DNA from: Tamaricihabitans halophyticus | GTDB lineage: Bacteria > Actinomycetota > Actinomycetes > Mycobacteriales > Pseudonocardiaceae | DNA: 64,000 nt | Direction of reading: 5' to 3' | Assembly (NCBI RefSeq): GCF_004340875.1 | Contig: NZ_SLXQ01000001.1 | Coordinates: 1,240,001 to 1,304,000, forward strand | Shown: positions 49,726 to 58,980 of the stretch, in pieces | Layout of the letters: every line of letters starts with the position of its first letter | How positions within the stretch are numbered: position 1 is the first letter of the stretch | Translations under genes and position numbers: made by a program | Notes under the pieces: model-generated | The model's input: the letters and a program-made list of their open reading frames with translations, nothing else | Told to the model about the DNA's origin: nothing | The model's database searches: none

Positions 49726-50055
49726 CTAGAGGTAAAGGCCGGTGCCGTGTTCGGTGCGGTCGCTAGCGAGCGCGTGAACATCCCGCTCACGCAACACGAC
49801 ATAGGTCTGGCCATGCACCTCGACCTCCAACTGATCCTCCGGATTGAACAAAACCCGGTCAGAAACCTTCACATTTCGCACGTGATTGCCAATGCCGAGA
49901 ACGTCACCCCAGGCGAGTCGCTTCGCCATCTGCGCCGTCGCCGGAATGACGATGCCACCACCGCTCTTGCGCTCCCCGTCGTCGCTGGCATGTTTCACCA
50001 GCAACCGGTCGTAAAGCATCTGGATCTCGAACTTGACGGAATCACTTTCGGACAC
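49726..50055 (-). CDS. GroES/Cpn10-like co-chaperone-family protein
   Basis: 109 aa from a GTG at 50055 (MVSESDSVKFEIQ), chosen because the sequence from there matches the GroES-like fold start; a GTG at 50103 is the alternative. GroES-like features: LYDRLLVK, GGIVIPATAQ, WGDVLGIGNHVRNVKVSDRVLF, YVVLRERDVHAL. Unlike housekeeping groES it is not beside groEL and has an extra C-terminal HGTGLYL tail, so it may be a specialised paralogue. It is adjacent to the VanW-family gene. Confidence 0.7.
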   Translation of the reverse strand: MSESDSVKFEIQMLYDRLLVKHASDDGERKSGGGIVIPATAQMAKRLAWGDVLGIGNHVRNVKVSDRVLFNPEDQLEVEVHGQTYVVLRERDVHALASDRTEHGTGLYL

Positions 50056-50140
50056 TATGGCATCGTACTGGTGCCGCCCGACGGGCCATTCGGTCGCTAC
50101 CACTTAATTGCGTAACTCACGGACCCCTAGTCCATGTGGG

Positions 50141-50623
50141 TTACGCATCCGAGCGATTCGGCAGCTCTGCGCGAACTTTCAACCGCGCCAGTGTTGTTTC
50201 CATATTGCGCCGGCTGTGCGCGGCGCGGTCGGTTACGCCTGACGCCACGTCACCGGCAAAGCGGATTACGGTATTGCGTCGATCCCAGGTGCTCTCCGTG
50301 ACCTGACAGCCGGACTCGCCCGGCTCGATGTCGTACTGCCACCGCGCCACGGGGAATCCAAGTGCGCTGACCTCAAAGGCAAACCGGCGGCCGGGCACCG
50401 CATCGGTGACCGTGGCCAAGGTGCTCCATTTGCGGAGGCCCTTCCGGTTCCGCCCGCGAAACCGGGCGCCGATCTTCGCGCACTGTGCCCCGTCCAGCCA
50501 GGCGTATCCGCTGTACTCCTCGGCCAGCTCGGCGAGGATGCCCGGATCGCTGACCAGCTCGTACACCTCGTCAGCCGTGGCGCTGACCTCGATCCGCGCA
50601 CTGGCGTTCGGCTCCGCCGTCAT
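50141..50623 (-). CDS. SRPBCC (polyketide cyclase-like) family protein
   Basis: 160 aa. N-terminal strand ASARIEVSATADEVYELVSDP and central ARFRGRNRKGLRKWSTLATVTDAVPGRRFAFEV give the START/Bet-v-1-like pattern; C-terminal helix HSRRNMETTLARLKV completes the fold. Ligand-binding pocket proteins of this group bind hydrophobic small molecules or remove them from enzymes. Specific role unknown. Upstream of GroES-like gene on the same strand. Confidence 0.8.
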   Translation of the reverse strand: MTAEPNASARIEVSATADEVYELVSDPGILAELAEEYSGYAWLDGAQCAKIGARFRGRNRKGLRKWSTLATVTDAVPGRRFAFEVSALGFPVARWQYDIEPGESGCQVTESTWDRRNTVIRFAGDVASGVTDRAAHSRRNMETTLARLKVRAELPNRSDA

Positions 50624-50772
50624 TCGTTCACCGCCTTTCGTCGACGACAGTTAAGCAGCAGCCGCACATAGATGAAATCCGCGTCAGGCACCCACTCGCC
50701 GCGACCGCGCAACCGTTATGCAACCGCAGGAAAACAACTACCAAGCCGTTGCAAAGCTACCCAGCGGTTCAC

Positions 50773-53049
50773 CTACGAGTTCCTGCGCAGCATTCGGGTG
50801 AGGCCGGCGGCCACGGTGGTCGCCAGCACCCAACCGGCAGCAATCAACGCGGTGGCAATCCACTGGTTCTCACCTTCGGCCAGCCATCTGTTCTTGTTCC
50901 CGAAGTCCACAATGGGTACCAGAAGATCCACTGTGTACAACACGGGGTTCCACACCAACGTGTCGTCCGCGTTGACCTCGGTTAACGGCCCCTTCCACCA
51001 GAACCAGAAACTACCGCCGGCAAGGCAGGCGAGTAACCACAACAGTGCTCGGGTGGGGCGGAAACCGTAACCGACCATGTACCGCTGCAGGAAGCTCCAC
51101 AGCTGAACACCGGGGCCAAGGAACCGGTACCCCTTCGCCAGCGCCGTGTAGCGCCGTTCCTGCTTGCGCATCAGGACCGCGGTGGCATGCTCCTCGTTAC
51201 CGCTTACCCGCAGCATTGCGGCGAACTGATCGTAGGGCCCCGGCCGGTATCTGCCGTGCATGGCTTTTTCTAACCAGCCCAGCCGCTCGTTGAAGGTTTT
51301 GTCGTCCTTCAGTCCAACGGGCGTATCCAACGAGTCGTACTGGAAATCGTCGAGCTCTATCCCGCCGGTGGCGGACCAGAAGTTCTTGTTGTCAGCCAAC
51401 GAAACACAACTCGACTGCCGGAGGATCACCCTGCCTCGTGGCGGCTTACCGGTCGTCATGATCAGTTCCTGGGCGCGTACGTCCGGCGCGCGCAACGCGA
51501 TGATCACCAACGCCGAACCGAGCTCGGCGCCACCAAAGTTCAACCTGCGCTTGATCACGGCGCCATCCATGTGTACACCACTCTGCGCGTAGAACGGCGT
51601 ACGCCGGTTGTTCGCACAGGTGAAGTCCCTGCCGACGGTCGCACCCCGGGCATCCACCGAACAGCTCCGCGCCCTGCTGCGGCGCGCGCTGGTCAGCCGG
51701 CAGCCGCGCAGTTCGATATTGCCGGCCACCTGCACACCCTGTAGTTGCAAGGTGCCCTGTAGTTCCGAACCGACAAGGCTCAGGTTGCCGCCGATGATGC
51801 TTCGCCGTGCGGTGAACATATCCCGCATAGGATGGCTCAGCGTGCCGTCGGTGAGGACGAAACTGCCGTGTACGTGCATATCCGCGAGGCGCGCCTGGCC
51901 GCTCAGCCACAGCGATCGCGCATCCACATCGCCAAGTACCTCGGTACCGTCGAAATGCAGCGCCCGGTCATGCCACGGCGACTCAACGCCGCGTTGCACG
52001 GTGACCGTAGCTTCCGCCAGCCGCAACGAACCACCGATCGACGCGCTGAGCATCCGCAGGGTGCCGTTGCTGTGCATGCTCTTGCTCAACTCGACATTGC
52101 CGGCGACGCGGATGCGGTCCGCGATCAGCGAGGCGGATGGATCGAAATGCGGATCGGCCTCATCATTGGCATCGAAGAACACCTTGCCGCCCGAATCCAG
52201 CTGCGCCCCACGGAGCACCAGATCGCTTTCGATCCGCGAACTTGGCAGGAAAAGGCGCCCGTTCGAGCTGAACACCCTACCGGTCACATCGGTGCGGAAC
52301 AGCAGGTTACCGCCGACGTGCAAACCGTTGCCGTTGAAGGCATACCCGCCTGGGTTGCTGAACCGCGCACCGGCGAAGTTCACGTTGCCCCCGGTACGCA
52401 AACCGGGCATGCGCACCTCGCCGGTCGCTTCCAGCCGATAGGCGAGCAGGGCACCATGGATGCTCAACCGATCCGCCCGGATCGCTTTGCCCTGTGGGTT
52501 TTCCAGCCTGCTACCGGTCAACACCAGGGAACCGGAGATCTCCGCATCGGCGAGGTTGACCCCGGCTTCCAAGCTCCCCGCGTCGTTGTCCGCGAAGCGG
52601 TTGCTGTCACGGCGAACCGGGCTGGCGTCGTCAACCCGCACGGTGCTGTTCACCAACCGCAAGTCGTTGCTGCTCTTCAGGTTGCGCGCGAGCAGACCGG
52701 GTAGCCAGCAGTTCTCGAAGAACAACCCGAGAATGGTGGCTTGGCGAAGGTCTGGCGGGTACTCGAACCGGCAGCGCTCGAAGCGCAGCAGATAGGGCAG
52801 TTCCGCGGCGCGCAACGGCAACTGACCGGTAATGTAGCGATCAGTGACCTCGAAGACCGGCGAACTGGCCGGACGTTTCCGCCATTTCCGCAACCCGCCG
52901 GTGTCCGGTTCGGTCAGGCGGCGAAGTAACTCCTCCGCCGAAAGATGTGCCCACAGCGGTTGATCCGACTGATGCGGATCCAACCGCCCCATACTCGACC
53001 CGTCATCCACCAGTTCGGACCACGCCGAGCCATCGCGACCAGCTGGCAT
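50773..53049 (-). CDS. Large beta-helix repeat membrane protein
   Basis: 758 aa. From about residue 85 to 560 the sequence is a regular repeat of strand pairs such as AEISGSLVLTGSRLENPQG, GGNVNFAGARF, VGGNLLF, VQVAGNIELRGC, typical of a right-handed beta-helix. A soluble segment follows (ERRYTALAKGYRFLG), then two transmembrane helices (LLWLLACLAGGSFWFWW and WIATALIAAGWVLATTVAAG) near the end. Streptomyces homologues are annotated vaguely as membrane-associated oxidoreductases with no evidence for catalysis. No signal peptide, so the repeats face the cytosol. Function unknown. Confidence 0.72.
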   Translation of the reverse strand: MPAGRDGSAWSELVDDGSSMGRLDPHQSDQPLWAHLSAEELLRRLTEPDTGGLRKWRKRPASSPVFEVTDRYITGQLPLRAAELPYLLRFERCRFEYPPDLRQATILGLFFENCWLPGLLARNLKSSNDLRLVNSTVRVDDASPVRRDSNRFADNDAGSLEAGVNLADAEISGSLVLTGSRLENPQGKAIRADRLSIHGALLAYRLEATGEVRMPGLRTGGNVNFAGARFSNPGGYAFNGNGLHVGGNLLFRTDVTGRVFSSNGRLFLPSSRIESDLVLRGAQLDSGGKVFFDANDEADPHFDPSASLIADRIRVAGNVELSKSMHSNGTLRMLSASIGGSLRLAEATVTVQRGVESPWHDRALHFDGTEVLGDVDARSLWLSGQARLADMHVHGSFVLTDGTLSHPMRDMFTARRSIIGGNLSLVGSELQGTLQLQGVQVAGNIELRGCRLTSARRSRARSCSVDARGATVGRDFTCANNRRTPFYAQSGVHMDGAVIKRRLNFGGAELGSALVIIALRAPDVRAQELIMTTGKPPRGRVILRQSSCVSLADNKNFWSATGGIELDDFQYDSLDTPVGLKDDKTFNERLGWLEKAMHGRYRPGPYDQFAAMLRVSGNEEHATAVLMRKQERRYTALAKGYRFLGPGVQLWSFLQRYMVGYGFRPTRALLWLLACLAGGSFWFWWKGPLTEVNADDTLVWNPVLYTVDLLVPIVDFGNKNRWLAEGENQWIATALIAAGWVLATTVAAGLTRMLRRNS

Positions 53050-53193
53050 GTCGCTGCTCCCTCGCGTCCGTGCGCATACCCGCGCGCCGCTGTGCTGCGG
53101 ATCAACTCAACCTGATCACCTAACGCTCTGACAAGGTCCATGCGGAGTACCCCGCGTGCAGTGCTCGTCACACCACGAGACGAGTCGAAGCCC

Positions 53194-53976
53194 CTACTCC
53201 TCGACCTGCACCGGGTTCAGCACCCTGGACAGGAAGGTTCTGGTGCGCTCGTGTTGCGGGTCGCCGATGACCTGTGCCGGGGCGCCCTGCTCGACGACAA
53301 CACCGCCGTCCATGAACAGCACCACGTCCGCGACTTCCTTCGCGAACTGCATCTCGTGGGTGACCACCAGCATGGTCATCCCCTCATCAGCCAGTTGCCG
53401 CATCACGCCGAGCACATCGCCAACCAGCTCGGGATCCAGCGCCGAGGTCGGCTCGTCGAACAGCATCACGTCTGGATCCATGGAAAGCGCACGGGCGATT
53501 GCCGCACGCTGCTGCTGTCCACCGGAGAGCTGCGTCGGCATCGAGTGCACCTTGTCGCCAAGGCCCACCTTGTTCAGGTTCGTGTTCGCGATATTCCACG
53601 ACTCTGCCTTGCTCCGGCCGAGCACCTTCCGCTGCGCGATCGTCAGATTGTCCACTACGGACAGATGGCTGAACAGGTTGAAGGATTGGAACACCATGCC
53701 AATGCCTCTGCGGGCCTTGTCGATGTCCACGTCGGGATCGGTCAGATCGGTACCGTGTACGACGATCTGGCCGGAATCCGGCACCTCAAGCAGATTGACA
53801 CAGCGCAGCAAGGTCGATTTGCCCGATCCGGACGCGCCGATAATGCACACCACGTCGCCCCGGCGCACCTCGAGGTCGATCCCGCGCAGTACCTGCAGGG
53901 AACCGAACGATTTGTGCAGACCGGTAATCCGCACCACCGGGTCTTCGGCTGCCGGCGTGCTCGGAGTTTCGCTCAT
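53194..53976 (-). CDS. Amino-acid ABC transporter ATP-binding protein
   Basis: 260 aa. Walker [11 protein letters not shown]-loop, ABC signature LSGGQQQR, Walker B DVMLFDEP and a switch His (VVTHEM). Typical GlnQ/ArtP/HisP-like ATPase of polar amino-acid importers. Its start overlaps the permease stop by 4 bp. Third gene of the operon with the permease and binding protein (55678-53194). Confidence 0.93.
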   Translation of the reverse strand: MSETPSTPAAEDPVVRITGLHKSFGSLQVLRGIDLEVRRGDVVCIIGASGSGKSTLLRCVNLLEVPDSGQIVVHGTDLTDPDVDIDKARRGIGMVFQSFNLFSHLSVVDNLTIAQRKVLGRSKAESWNIANTNLNKVGLGDKVHSMPTQLSGGQQQRAAIARALSMDPDVMLFDEPTSALDPELVGDVLGVMRQLADEGMTMLVVTHEMQFAKEVADVVLFMDGGVVVEQGAPAQVIGDPQHERTRTFLSRVLNPVQVEE

Positions 53977-54797
53977 CCCTTGACCTCCAGTGCGGCGGCG
54001 GTGTCGGCTGCTGCCTTCTTCCTACCCGTGCGCCGTTCGAGATAGCGAGAGAGGTAGGAAAGCGGAATGGTAATGATCAGGTAGCACAGCCCAGCGAGCA
54101 GGATCGGGGTCAGCGAGGACGTCTCGTTCAACCCTTCCCTGCCGAACTTGGTCAGATCGTATTCCTCGCGGGCGAGGCCAAGCACGTAGATCAGCGAGGA
54201 GTCCTTGGTCAGCAGGATCAGCTCGTTGGTCAACGGCGGCAGGATGATACGGAACGCTTGCGGGATAACGATTGTTATCATCGCGCGGCCGTGCGACATA
54301 CCGAGCGAGCGGGCCGCCTCCAACTGTCCTTTCGGGACGGCTTGGATACCAGCGCGGATGGTTTCCGCCATGTAGGCCGCGCCAACCAGCCCGAGCGCGA
54401 GCATCACCGTGGTATACAGACCGAACTTGATCTGGAAGGCGATTGGCACACCGAACCCGAGGGTGATGAACACCAGCAGCGCTGGAACCCCACGGAAAAA
54501 TTCAATGTAGATTGTCGCGAGCCATCGATACGGCGGCACCGACGACAGCTTCATCAGGGCCAGCACCAGCCCGAGCGCTAGGCCAAATGCGAACCCGAGC
54601 AAGGTGTAAAGGGCGGTATTTACCAGCGCGCTGGTAAATATCTGCGGGACCTGTGTGCCGGCCGCGTCCAGATTGAAGAACGCATCCCGGATGGCACCCC
54701 AGTCGGCGAACAGGATCACCAGAATTACGACCGCGACCAGGATCCCGTACTGAACTCCGCGAACCACCCGGGCGCGTTTACGCTTTGAGACTGCCAC
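53973..54797 (-). CDS. Amino-acid ABC transporter permease
   Basis: 274 aa from a GTG at 54797 with GAGGAG upstream. About six hydrophobic segments with the HisM/GlnP EAA loop [28 protein letters not shown]. One permease gene, so the channel is likely a homodimer. Coupled downstream to the ATPase; the binding protein gene lies 45 bp upstream. Substrate not determined. Confidence 0.92.
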   Translation of the reverse strand: MAVSKRKRARVVRGVQYGILVAVVILVILFADWGAIRDAFFNLDAAGTQVPQIFTSALVNTALYTLLGFAFGLALGLVLALMKLSSVPPYRWLATIYIEFFRGVPALLVFITLGFGVPIAFQIKFGLYTTVMLALGLVGAAYMAETIRAGIQAVPKGQLEAARSLGMSHGRAMITIVIPQAFRIILPPLTNELILLTKDSSLIYVLGLAREEYDLTKFGREGLNETSSLTPILLAGLCYLIITIPLSYLSRYLERRTGRKKAAADTAAALEVKG

Positions 54798-54841
54798 GTA
54801 ATGCTCCTCGATGCCGTACTTGAATATGCGCCGTACGAAAC

Positions 54842-55678
54842 TCAGCGTTCGCGTTCGTCGCTGCTATCGGGCTTTCTACCAAACCACTTCAGGTAAAGCT
54901 GGTCGTAAGTACCATCTGCTTCGATCTGCGCCAATACCTCGTTTATCTTGGCAAGCAGGGCACCGTTTCCCTTGCGAACGGCGATACCGTACCGGTCTCC
55001 GGTGTCAAATTCCGCGGACACGGTGGTCTTTGGATTGTCCTTGGCGTAGTCGTAGAGCACGCCGTTGTCGTTGATACCGGCTTCGACACGGCCGGTCAGT
55101 ACGGCCGTTTGCAGTAACGCCAGGTCCTCGAACTGGATAGTCCGATAACCGTTCTTCTGCTGCTCTCGGGTGGCGTACTCCTCGCCAGTGGTTCCCTGCT
55201 GAACGCCGAGGGTCTTCCCGCGCAGGTCGGCCAGGCTGCTGATGTCGGAACCGGTGCGCACCAGCAAAGATTGCAGTGCGTCGAAATAGGGATCGGAGAA
55301 GTCCATTACCCGTTCCCGCTCCGGGGTAATCGTCATTCCCGCGGCCGCGACATCGCAGTCACCGATCTCGAACGACTGGCCGGTCTCGATACCTTCGAAT
55401 GAGGTGTCGAAGATGACTTGGTTGGCCCCGATTCTTTTCGCGACCTCGTCGACGACGTCCACGTCGAAGCCAACGATTTCATCGTTCTCGGTCGACTGGA
55501 ACGGCGGATACGGCAAGTGGGTACAGGTCTTGAGCTGACCTGCTTCCAGCAGCTCGATCGGATCGCCCGGTTGGGAGACCGCGCCGGGTTCGAGCCGCTG
55601 GAAACAACCGCTCACGGCAAGCAGCAAGGCAAGCACGGGCACCAGGACCAGCCGTTTACGTCTTGATTGACGGATCAC
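54842..55678 (-). CDS. Amino-acid ABC substrate-binding lipoprotein
   Basis: 278 aa with a lipobox LAVSGC (Cys25) after a basic start. SBP_bac_3 marks: GQLKTCTHLPYPPF, EIVGFDVDVVDEVAKRIGAN, GQSFEIGDCDVAAAGMTITPERERVMDFSDPYF. Polar amino-acid (glutamate/glutamine-type) binding protein, membrane-anchored on the outside. Transcribed first, then permease and ATPase. Confidence 0.9.
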   Translation of the reverse strand: MIRQSRRKRLVLVPVLALLLAVSGCFQRLEPGAVSQPGDPIELLEAGQLKTCTHLPYPPFQSTENDEIVGFDVDVVDEVAKRIGANQVIFDTSFEGIETGQSFEIGDCDVAAAGMTITPERERVMDFSDPYFDALQSLLVRTGSDISSLADLRGKTLGVQQGTTGEEYATREQQKNGYRTIQFEDLALLQTAVLTGRVEAGINDNGVLYDYAKDNPKTTVSAEFDTGDRYGIAVRKGNGALLAKINEVLAQIEADGTYDQLYLKWFGRKPDSSDERER

Positions 55679-55821
55679 GGCCTCCCCCCTCGTTGCTGGG
55701 ACAGTTCGGGTGCCTGCATCTTGCCACCCGAACGGGTTCGTTCCCAGCTTTTCGAGGTTACGAAGTGAGTTCGTGGCTGGCCTCCGGCGAACCGGGTTAG
55801 CCCATGAAACGAATCGTTGTT

Positions 55822-56844
55822 TCAGACCTTGTTTTTGGCTCGTTCCATCAACAGCAACCAGGCCAGATAAATACCGCCGAGCGCACCGGTAACCACGCCA
55901 ACCGGCAACAACGAGGAGCTGAGCAGCCGTTGGCCGAGGAAATCGGCGAGCACCACGAGGAGCGCGCCAGTCACCGCGGCGGGAAACAGGTTCGGGCCCG
56001 GGCTTGCGGTCATACGCCTGGCGAGTTGGGGCGCGGCCAGCGCGACGAAGGCAATGGGCCCTGCCGCCGCGACGGCGACCGCTACCAGCGCGACCGAGCT
56101 CAGCACCAGCACCAGCCGCACCCGGGTAACGGCCACCCCGAGCCCGGCCGCGACCTGTTCACCGGATTCGAGCAGCCGTAACCCTGGGCTGTGCACCAGG
56201 AAAACCGGGGTAAGTAGCACCAGCACCACGGCCAGCGGGCCAACCGATTCCCAGCCCCTGCCGGCCAGGTTGCCAACCAGCCAGGTGACGGCCTGCGCCG
56301 CGTCTTCCACCATCACCCTGGTGAGCAGGTAGGAGTTCAGCCCGGTGAGCACCACGCCAAGGCCGACGCCGAGCAGCACCATGCGGTACCCACCGAGGCC
56401 GTCCTTACCGCACAACAGGTAGATCGCGACGGCGGTGAGCGCGCCACTGATCACCGAGCCAAGCGCGGTGGGCAGCTGGCCGCCGCCGAAGACCAGGATG
56501 ACCACGATCCCGCCGGTCGCCGAGCCCGCGGTGAACCCGATGATGTCCGGGCTGCCGAGTGGATTGCGGGTCAGACTCTGAAACACCGCGCCGCTGATCC
56601 CGAGCGCGGCGCCGACCATGGTGGCAACCAGCAGCCTCGGCAGCCGCTGCTCGACCACGATCAGATACTCGGCCCTGCTTCCGTCGCCGGCCAGCGTGCG
56701 CAGCACGCCGCCGGGGGAGAGCTGGAAATCACCGGTGCCGATGGCGAACACCGCCAATACCAGCCAGGCGACCAGCATGCCAAGTACGACCAGCACCGCC
56801 CGGTTACGCACGCCGAGGGCGACCGCGCCTGCTCGCAGCTTCAT
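55822..56844 (-). CDS. Iron-siderophore ABC permease (FecCD family), second subunit
   Basis: 340 aa from the ATG at 56844 overlapping the upstream permease stop (ATGA). FecCD marks: LPRLLVATMVGAALGISGAVFQSLTRNPLGSPDIIGFTAG and AGPIAFVALAAPQLARRM. About ten helices. Long frames to 57105 overlap the other permease and are rejected. No ATP-binding gene follows; the next gene is the amino-acid binding protein. Confidence 0.92.
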   Translation of the reverse strand: MKLRAGAVALGVRNRAVLVVLGMLVAWLVLAVFAIGTGDFQLSPGGVLRTLAGDGSRAEYLIVVEQRLPRLLVATMVGAALGISGAVFQSLTRNPLGSPDIIGFTAGSATGGIVVILVFGGGQLPTALGSVISGALTAVAIYLLCGKDGLGGYRMVLLGVGLGVVLTGLNSYLLTRVMVEDAAQAVTWLVGNLAGRGWESVGPLAVVLVLLTPVFLVHSPGLRLLESGEQVAAGLGVAVTRVRLVLVLSSVALVAVAVAAAGPIAFVALAAPQLARRMTASPGPNLFPAAVTGALLVVLADFLGQRLLSSSLLPVGVVTGALGGIYLAWLLLMERAKNKV

Positions 56845-57854
56845 CGCCGCACCCCCCACAACCGCCGAACCAGAAACAGAAACACCAGCCCGCCGAGGAT
56901 TTCGGTCATAATGCCCACCTGTAGTTCGCCGGGGGAGCCGAGCACGCGCCCGAGTACATCGCAGCCGAGCACCAGCACCGGTCCGAGTAGCGCGGACAGC
57001 GGGAGCACCCAGCGGTGATCCTGGCCGACGAGCATCCGGACCAGATGCGGGATCATCAGTCCAACGAAGGCGATCGGCCCCGCGGCCGCCGTCGCCGTGC
57101 CGCACAACAGGCCGACCGCGAGTAGCGCGCGCAGCCGAGTGGCTCCTGGGGTCGCGCCGAGACCGCGCGCCGTGTCATCACCGAGCGCGATCGCGTTCAG
57201 CCCGCGCGCGGCGGTTATCGCGAGCACTACACCGATGATCAGGAAGGGCAGCAGTGGCGCTAGGGCGGGAACGTCCCGGTTGGCCAGCGAGCCGACCAGC
57301 CAGTAGCGCATCTTGTCCAGCGAGTTCGTATCGATCACCTGCATGGCCTGGTTCAACCCGACGAAGGTGGCCTGTACCGCGACGCCGGCGAGGATGAGGC
57401 GCACTGGGCTCGCGCTGCCGCCGAGCAGGTAGACCAGCACCGTGCCGCCGAGTGCACCGCAGAAGGAGAACCAGATCAGCGCGGTTGGCGCCTGGACACC
57501 GAAGAGCACGCCGGCGAACACGATGGCCACCGCGGCGCCGTAGTTCACGCCGAGCAGGCCGGGGTCGGCGACCGGATTGCGGGTTGCACCCTGTAGTAGC
57601 GCCCCGGCCAGGCCGAGTGCCAGTCCGACGCAGATGCCGAGGATCGTGCGGGGTAGCCGGGCATCGCGCACGACCGCGTCGGTGTAGCTGCCGTCGTAGT
57701 GGAACAACGCATGCCACACCGCATCGAGCGGCAGTTGGTTGGAACCGACTACAATGGACATTAGTGCGACTACGCACAGCGAGATCAGGGCGCCGAGAAC
57801 GACTACCGAGTTGCTGCGAACGCGAGTTGGCTCACGTACGGCCGTCTCAACCAT
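56841..57854 (-). CDS. Iron-siderophore ABC permease (FecCD family), first subunit
   Basis: 337 aa. LPRTILGICVGLALGLAGALLQGATRNPVADPGLLGVNYGA and AGPIAFVGLMIPHLVRMLVG are FecCD signatures. Pairs with the downstream FecCD gene as a heterodimeric channel. Transcribed away from the binding-protein gene, with an iron box in the 69-bp gap. Confidence 0.92.
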   Translation of the reverse strand: MVETAVREPTRVRSNSVVVLGALISLCVVALMSIVVGSNQLPLDAVWHALFHYDGSYTDAVVRDARLPRTILGICVGLALGLAGALLQGATRNPVADPGLLGVNYGAAVAIVFAGVLFGVQAPTALIWFSFCGALGGTVLVYLLGGSASPVRLILAGVAVQATFVGLNQAMQVIDTNSLDKMRYWLVGSLANRDVPALAPLLPFLIIGVVLAITAARGLNAIALGDDTARGLGATPGATRLRALLAVGLLCGTATAAAGPIAFVGLMIPHLVRMLVGQDHRWVLPLSALLGPVLVLGCDVLGRVLGSPGELQVGIMTEILGGLVFLFLVRRLWGVRR

Positions 57855-57865
57855 GGCGCCCAGAC

Positions 57866-57884
57866 TAAGGCAAGGCTAACCTTG
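57866..57884. promoter_or_regulatory. IdeR/DmdR-type iron box
   Basis: TAAGGCAAGGCTAACCTTG matches the DtxR-family consensus (TTAGGTTAGGCTAACCTAA) at 14 of 19 positions by eye, in the gap between the divergent permease and binding-protein genes. Fits iron-dependent repression of both transcripts. Confidence 0.8.
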
Positions 57885-57923
57885 TGCGCCGTCCCCGGTT
57901 TCACTTGTAAGGACGGTCACCAG

Positions 57924-58919
57924 ATGCGCGCGCTCGATCGACGGAGTTTCCTAGCCGGCACCCTCGCCGCTGGCGCCACGGCCACCCTCGCCGCCTGTGG
58001 TTATCGCGGCGACGATACTGGGGAAGGTACCGCCTGGCGCTATACCGATGACCGCGACAAGCAGATCAACCTGCCGAAGCGACCGGAACGAGTGGTCGCC
58101 CAGATCACCCCGGCCGCCGCGCTGTGGGATTTCGGCATCGAGCCGGTCGGGATCTTCGGCCCTTCCCGACTGCCTGGCGGCAAGCAGGATCCGCAGTCCG
58201 GTTCGATCGAACTGGACAAGACCACGTCGCTTGGCAATGTCTGGGGCGAGTTCAACTACGACAAGTTCGTCTCACTCAACCCGGACCTGCTGGTCAGCGT
58301 CACCTACGTCGACAACGAGCTGTGGTACGTACCCACCGAGCAAACGGCGGATGTGGCCAAGGCAGCGCCCACGCTCGCGGTCGATCTCGCCGAGCGAGAC
58401 ATGAAACAAGCGACTCAGGAGTTCGAGAAACTGGCCGGGCGGCTGGGCGCTGATCTCGAGGCGGAACGGGTTACCTCGGCGAAACGCCGGTTCACCAAGG
58501 CCGAGGAAGAGTTCACCAAGGTGGCCAAGGAGACCTCGAACCTGCGCGTGCTGGCCATGTCCGCGCAGCAGGACCTGCTCCATGTGGGCACACCAGCGGC
58601 GTTTCCCACCACGCGGTACTACGCGGAGCGCGGGATGAACTTCGTGAAACCGGATAACGTGGCGCCCAAGGACTACTTCGCGGAACTCAGCTGGGAGAAC
58701 GCGGACCGGTACGAGGCTGACGTGTTGTTCTACGACGACCGGTTCAGCTCGCTGAAACCGAAGGATCTCACGGACAATCCAACCTGGTCCCGGCTGCCAG
58801 CGGTGCGCGCGGGCCGGCTGATCCCGTGGACCTCCGAACCGCCACTGAGCTACGCCGCGCTGGCCGAGGTACTGGAAACACTCACCGAGAACCTGAAAGA
58901 AGCTGCCGCCCGCTCCTAA
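57924..58919 (+). CDS. Iron-siderophore ABC substrate-binding lipoprotein
   Basis: 331 aa from the ATG at 57924; a start at 57882 gives no signal peptide. N-terminus MRALDRRSFLAGTL has a twin-arginine motif and then lipobox LAAC, so Tat-exported lipoprotein. FecB/FepB-like: LPKRPERVVAQITPAAALWDFGIEPVG and a C-terminal WTSEPPLSYAALAEVLETL. Delivers ferric-siderophore to the FecCD permeases. Divergent from them across the iron box. Confidence 0.9.
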   Translation: MRALDRRSFLAGTLAAGATATLAACGYRGDDTGEGTAWRYTDDRDKQINLPKRPERVVAQITPAAALWDFGIEPVGIFGPSRLPGGKQDPQSGSIELDKTTSLGNVWGEFNYDKFVSLNPDLLVSVTYVDNELWYVPTEQTADVAKAAPTLAVDLAERDMKQATQEFEKLAGRLGADLEAERVTSAKRRFTKAEEEFTKVAKETSNLRVLAMSAQQDLLHVGTPAAFPTTRYYAERGMNFVKPDNVAPKDYFAELSWENADRYEADVLFYDDRFSSLKPKDLTDNPTWSRLPAVRAGRLIPWTSEPPLSYAALAEVLETLTENLKEAAARS

Positions 58920-58928
58920 CCGCGCTAA

Positions 58929-58980
58929 CCTTAAAGAACGCGGTCACACAGAGTCACCGCAAGATCCCTAAAGATTGCGG
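58929..58980. repeat. Dispersed palindrome: half copy plus full copy at a convergent junction
   Basis: CCTTAAAGAACGCGG (58929-58943) is one half of the element; CCGCAAGATC...GATTGCGG with core CCTAAA (58957-58980) is a full copy whose arms are CCGCAA/TTGCGG. The full copy overlaps the last three codons and TAG stop of the M20 peptidase gene; the half copy follows the binding-protein stop. Confidence 0.75.

Noticed and set aside
47665-50115. 816-codon rightward frame opposite the VanW-family gene
   Set aside because: Antisense to a gene with transmembrane helix, PGBD4 and VanW domains; reading frame has repetitive Arg/Leu-rich composition.
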